Shown here: positions 61,331 through 64,000 of the stretch, piece after piece
Numbering within the stretch: position 1 is the stretch's first letter
Layout: every line of letters starts with the position of its first letter
From: Nocardia panacis
Lineage (GTDB): Bacteria > Actinomycetota > Actinomycetes > Mycobacteriales > Mycobacteriaceae
Direction: 5' to 3'
Length of the DNA: 64,000 nt
Assembly: GCF_003598715.1 (NCBI RefSeq)
Contig: NZ_QZFU01000023.1
Location: forward strand, 372,001-436,000
Program-made: the position numbers and the translations under genes
The notes under the pieces: model-generated
Seen by the model: the letters and a program-made list of their open reading frames with translations, nothing else
The model's database searches: none
What the model was told of the DNA's origin: nothing

Positions 61331-61731
61331 CGGACGACGGCGCGCTGCGCACCGCCGCCGCGCCGCATATCAATCAGCAATTCATCGCGCTGGCCGATAT
61401 CGCCGCATTCGCCGCACTGGCCCTGGCGCGACCCGACGACTACCGCGGCAAAACCCTCGAACTCGTCGGCGACGTACTGACCCCACCGCAGGTAGCGGCC
61501 GAGATCAGCGCCGCCGCCGGCCATCGGGTCCCCTACATTCAGCGTCCGATCGAGGAGCTGCGGCGCATCAACGAACGATTCGCTCAGGGTTACGAGTGGC
61601 TCAACAAGGGTGACGGCTCGATCCCCTACGTCGATGTGCACGAACTGCGGGGTCTGCACCCGGATCTGATGACCATACGCACCTGGCTCAACCGCACGGG
61701 CGCGCGAATGCTGCGACCACTGTTGGGCTGA
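61330..61731 (+). pseudogene. truncated NmrA-like NAD(P)-binding protein, C-terminal part only
   Basis: An open frame of about 133 codons without a credible start: HINQQFIALADIAAFAALAL, RGKTLELVGDVLTPPQVAAE and ISAAAGHRVPYIQRP match the C-terminal half of NmrA-family proteins. The Rossmann N-terminal half with the NAD(P) motif is missing. It begins exactly where the tetR remnant ends, so one deletion removed both 5' halves and the shared promoter. Confidence 0.75.
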
Positions 61732-61746
61732 GCGCCGCAGACATAT

Positions 61747-62133
61747 TCAGAGCGCGCCCACCGCATCGCGTACACAGTCACGGAAGTTCTTGTAGCCCAC
61801 ACCTCCACGGGCGGGGCTCGATTGAGCGCACTTGTAGAAAATGTTGCTGAGTTTATCGGCGGTGGGCGCTTTCCTGATCATGCACGCACGAAAATTTCGA
61901 TAGCCCGTCCCCCGCCTGTTCGGACGATTGTTCTTGATGCAAGCGACTTCCGGGCGGCCCGGACCGACCCGATTTCGTACACAGCGAAAAAGGCTCGGAT
62001 AGTTCTTCCCCACCTTGTCGAGGCAGACATACACGGGTTGGTCCTTCGGCCCCTTCGGCGCGGAAGCCGCCGCCGTCACGGGACCGAGAGCGAGCATCGC
62101 ACATGCCGATACCAGGCAAACGAAGTATTTCAT
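61747..62133 (-). CDS. secreted Cys-rich triple-repeat protein
   Basis: 128 residues with a Sec signal peptide (1-24, ending TAAAS). The mature part holds three units, each with two Cys and an aromatic motif: KNYPSLFRCVR (Cys37...Cys51), GYRNFRACMIR (Cys65...Cys84) and GYKNFRDCVR (Cys102...Cys120). The mature protein is strongly basic. Six evenly spaced Cys suggest three disulfides. No family recognised; function unknown. GGAG lies five bases before the ATG. Confidence 0.78.
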   Translation of the reverse strand: MKYFVCLVSACAMLALGPVTAAASAPKGPKDQPVYVCLDKVGKNYPSLFRCVRNRVGPGRPEVACIKNNRPNRRGTGYRNFRACMIRKAPTADKLSNIFYKCAQSSPARGGVGYKNFRDCVRDAVGAL

Positions 62134-62528
62134 CGGGCTCCGATCTTCCATCGATGTTCGAACATGAGGCCGTTCGGCCGGACCACCACATTGCGATCCC
62201 CGCCCAGATTGCCGACCCGAGGGCACCGGCTCCCGCCTGAATCCGATCTTCGGCTTTCGCAGACTACTTATCGGCCGATACCCCATCGAGAGCGACACGC
62301 CGATGATCGGCCGGAACGCTATTGCCGCCGTTTCCGAATTCTGAGCGATCCCACCTCCGAGACCGACAAATCAGAGGTTCCAAGCCCCGCCGACGCGGCG
62401 GGCGCCGAATTCCCTTCGGCGCGCACGGACAACCACCGACCAAGCCACTAGAATTGACCGAATCCTCTGTCATCCATGCGAATTGCATTCGCAAATGCCG
62501 AACCTCCTGCCGTCACGAGGAATTCGCG
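62134..62528. other. 395-base intergenic region with hairpins
   Basis: Contains a perfect palindrome ATGTTCGAACAT (62154-62165) about 20 bases upstream of the Cys-rich gene, possibly a regulator site, and two adjacent hairpins, CCCGCCG/CGGCGGG (62386-62402) and GCGCCGAA/TTCGGCGC (62402-62422). I find no supportable gene or RNA here. Confidence 0.45.
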
Positions 62529-62835
62529 ATGTTCACGGATCGACTGAAATCCGCACCGCTACTCCCCCTCTATGCCGCAGGATTCGTCACCGCATTCGAA
62601 TCCACCGCGGTGGGCGTAGTCCTCGCGGCCCCGCGCATCGGTGCGGGCGTTGGACCGGTCCCGCCCCTCGGCTTCACGCGCTTGGCGGCCACCGCTCCCC
62701 CAGATCGCCTCGGCCAAACCATGGGTGCCCACGGAGGTGGGCCGCGAACTCGGCGATGCGGGCGGCCCGCTCCTCGTCGGCGCGATAGCCGCCGGCACGC
62801 ACCACGCCCGGCCTTGCCGGCCCTCGCTGTGCTGA
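62529..62835 (+). pseudogene. decayed MFS transporter gene
   Basis: The first 33 codons (MFTDRLKSAPLLPLYAAGFV...) match the N-terminal helix of an MFS transporter. Then the sequence jumps to C-terminal text: RLAATAPPDRLGQTMGA in the same frame, and after a one-base shift near 62728, EVGRELGDAGGPLLVGAIAA. Final helix residues return in the first frame (PALPALAVLTL). Most of the protein is missing, so it is dead. Confidence 0.7.
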
Positions 62836-62885
62836 CACTCTGCTCGCAGGTTTCAGCGCCACCGCCCCACGTCCCCGAACCGACC

Positions 62886-63545
62886 TCAGATCCGACGCAT
62901 GACCGAGACGACCCGCCCGAGAACGACGGCCGCATCACCATCGATCACCCCATAGGCCGGGTTGCGCGGTTCGAGGTAGGTGTGGCCGTTGCGGCGGCGG
63001 TAGACCTTGACGGTGGCCTCGTCATCGATCATGGCCGCGACGATATCGCCGGAGTGCGCCTCGTGCTGTTGGCGGACGACGACCATATCGCCGTCGCAGA
63101 TGGCAGCATCGATCATGGAATCGCCGCGCACCCGCAGCGCGAACACATTGCCGCGCCCGACCAGTTGCCGGGAGAGGGTGAGCACCTCGTCGGCATGCTG
63201 CTCGGCCAGGATCGGAGTGCCCGCGGCGATATCGCCGACCACCGGCACCGGGACCGAATCACTGTCCGCGACGCGGGTTTCGGTCGACCGCAGGAACATC
63301 CGCACATCGATCGGCCGGGACACCGAACCGCTGCGCCGCAGAAATCCCTTCTCCTCCAAGCTGTTCAGATGTTTGGACACTGAGGAGGTGGAGCGCAGAC
63401 CGACCGCATCGCCGATTTCCCTTGTGCTGGGCGGATATCCATACCGGACGACCCAGTCGCGAATGGTCGCGAGAATCCGCTGCTGACGCTGCGAGAGCAC
63501 CGAGGTGTCAAGTTGATCGAAAGGGTCGTGGTCATATCCGGTCAC
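62886..63545 (-). CDS. LexA-type self-cleaving repressor
   Basis: 219 residues. LexA winged helix at 15-75 (GYPPSTREIGDAVGLRSTSS). The S24 domain keeps the cleavage site Ala108-Gly109 (GDIAAGTP), the nucleophile Ser143 (RGDSMIDAAICDGD) and Lys180 (EATVKVYRR). So RecA-stimulated self-cleavage should work. It differs at many positions from mycobacterial LexA as I recall it, and I see no standard SOS box upstream, so it may be a second, specialised copy. GTG 63545 chosen from family start. Confidence 0.88.
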   Translation of the reverse strand: MTGYDHDPFDQLDTSVLSQRQQRILATIRDWVVRYGYPPSTREIGDAVGLRSTSSVSKHLNSLEEKGFLRRSGSVSRPIDVRMFLRSTETRVADSDSVPVPVVGDIAAGTPILAEQHADEVLTLSRQLVGRGNVFALRVRGDSMIDAAICDGDMVVVRQQHEAHSGDIVAAMIDDEATVKVYRRRNGHTYLEPRNPAYGVIDGDAAVVLGRVVSVMRRI

Positions 63546-63675
63546 CGACGGATGATATCGGCGGGGCCATCGGGCCGACACACGCCGCGCCAGGGACGCC
63601 TCGAAATGCGAGACTCGCCCTGTTGCCGGCAGGATCGGTCGACATTCGAGGTACCGACCCGAGGAGGAATTTTCC

Positions 63676-63906
63676 ATGCGATTGGTCAGGAAAGGTGTTG
63701 TCGGACTACTGTTCGCGACCGCCGCGGTGCTGGCCGCCGGGGCCGCGCACGCCGATACCATGGTCGTCGTGACATCCCAGATGGTCTCCTGCGTGCAGCA
63801 GGCCGGAATAGAGTCACCGCAACTGAGTCTCACCAATGTCGGACGGACCGTCACCGTCTCGGAGTTGCTGTATGAACAGCTCACCGCCAAGGGCTGCCTC
63901 GCCTGA
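63676..63906 (+). CDS. small secreted protein
   Basis: 76 residues. Signal peptide residues 1-26 (VGLLFATAAVLAAGAAHA), then about 50 mature residues with two Cys (VSCVQQAG and KGCLA) that could form one disulfide. No family recognised. GAGGAGG lies eight bases upstream of the ATG. A strong terminator follows directly. Confidence 0.72.
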   Translation: MRLVRKGVVGLLFATAAVLAAGAAHADTMVVVTSQMVSCVQQAGIESPQLSLTNVGRTVTVSELLYEQLTAKGCLA

Positions 63907-63911
63907 CGGGC

Positions 63912-63942
63912 CGACATTCGCGGCCGACCGGCGCGAATGTCG
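63912..63942 (+). terminator. terminator of the small secreted protein gene
   Basis: Eleven-base-pair stem CGACATTCGCG with CGCGAATGTCG and a nine-base loop, starting six bases after the stop codon. Confidence 0.7.
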
Positions 63943-64000
63943 CGGCTACCGGACCGATCGGCGCCGTGCCGGCAGGATCTGCACCGTAATTTGAAGTACC

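Noticed and set aside
62154..62165. ATGTTCGAACAT as an SOS box
   Set aside because: Actinobacterial LexA boxes have TCGAAC and GTTCGA in this order with four bases between; here the half-sites abut in the opposite order.
62341..62425. Possible RNA gene or tRNA remnant suggested by two tandem hairpins
   Set aside because: The hairpins are short and ordinary for such GC content; no cloverleaf or known RNA motif could be built.
1..64000. CRISPR array, prophage, transposon or biosynthetic gene cluster
   Set aside because: No repeat-spacer pattern, transposase, integrase, phage structural genes or NRPS/PKS domains were seen; the lysin-like gene stands alone.

Overview
The window is about 64 kb of very GC-rich DNA with tightly packed genes. 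Many genes start at GTG, and several 4-base stop/start overlaps and several probable leaderless starts are visible. The gene content points to a mycolic-acid actinomycete, most likely Nocardia or a close relative: a SigC-type sigma factor with its anti-sigma factor and a Ctp-type copper ATPase, a PruC-like regulator divergent from pruA and proline dehydrogenase, BioQ-like operators at bioB, an F420-type LLM oxidoreductase, a mycobacterial-type alanine dehydrogenase and a CtaG/CopD copper-handling membrane protein. The genus is inferred from content only. I saw no rRNA, tRNA, CRISPR array, insertion sequence or prophage.

Layout. 0.1-3.1 kb: membrane M50 protease, gluconokinase, small resolvase-like protein, LLM oxidoreductase. 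3.1-10.9 kb: a five-gene histidine-utilisation operon (hutH-hutU-M20 hydrolase-hutF-hutI), every junction overlapping, divergent from an IclR regulator. 10.9-17.9 kb: FAD oxidoreductase, Rieske protein, mannitol dehydrogenase-family enzyme, an orphan lysin-like protein, a second IclR regulator, a BASS transporter and a small secreted protein. 18-22 kb: proline catabolism (PucR-type regulator, pruA, proline dehydrogenase), followed by a nested palindrome and a 52-codon gene. 22.3-27.8 kb: amino-acid permease, TetR/flavin monooxygenase pair, Lrp/AsnC regulator, alanine dehydrogenase. 27.9-31 kb: a zinc-ribbon/TetR fusion divergent from a MacB-like ABC exporter. 31-35.3 kb: bioB with two BioQ-like operators, then two tandem secreted peptidase-like hydrolases. 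35.5-41.1 kb: a copper module (CtaG/CopD, copper ATPase, anti-sigma factor, SigC). 41.1-47.5 kb: a gene-remnant scar, a DUF2089/membrane/SHOCT cassette with a hydrolase, a TIGR03086 protein, a pseudokinase/beta-propeller membrane protein and a TetR/VC0807 pair. 47.5-55.3 kb: a purine-to-urate operon (xanthine dehydrogenase subunits, 8-oxoguanine deaminase, XdhC) divergent from a PucR regulator. 55.3-64 kb: cupin/TetR, HD-domain and GlxA proteins, ATP-dependent DNA ligase, GNAT, a zone of gene remnants, a Cys-rich triple-repeat secreted protein and a LexA-like repressor.

How it fits together. Much of the window is nitrogen catabolism feeding central metabolism: histidine to glutamate, proline to glutamate, alanine to pyruvate, purines to urate. 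Each branch has its own adjacent regulator (IclR, PucR, Lrp, PucR). The most unusual elements are the pseudokinase/propeller protein, the zinc-ribbon TetR fusion, the tandem bioB operators, an Asp-to-Asn change at a metal-ligand position in HutI, and a divergent tetR/nmrA pair that has lost both 5' halves in what looks like one deletion.
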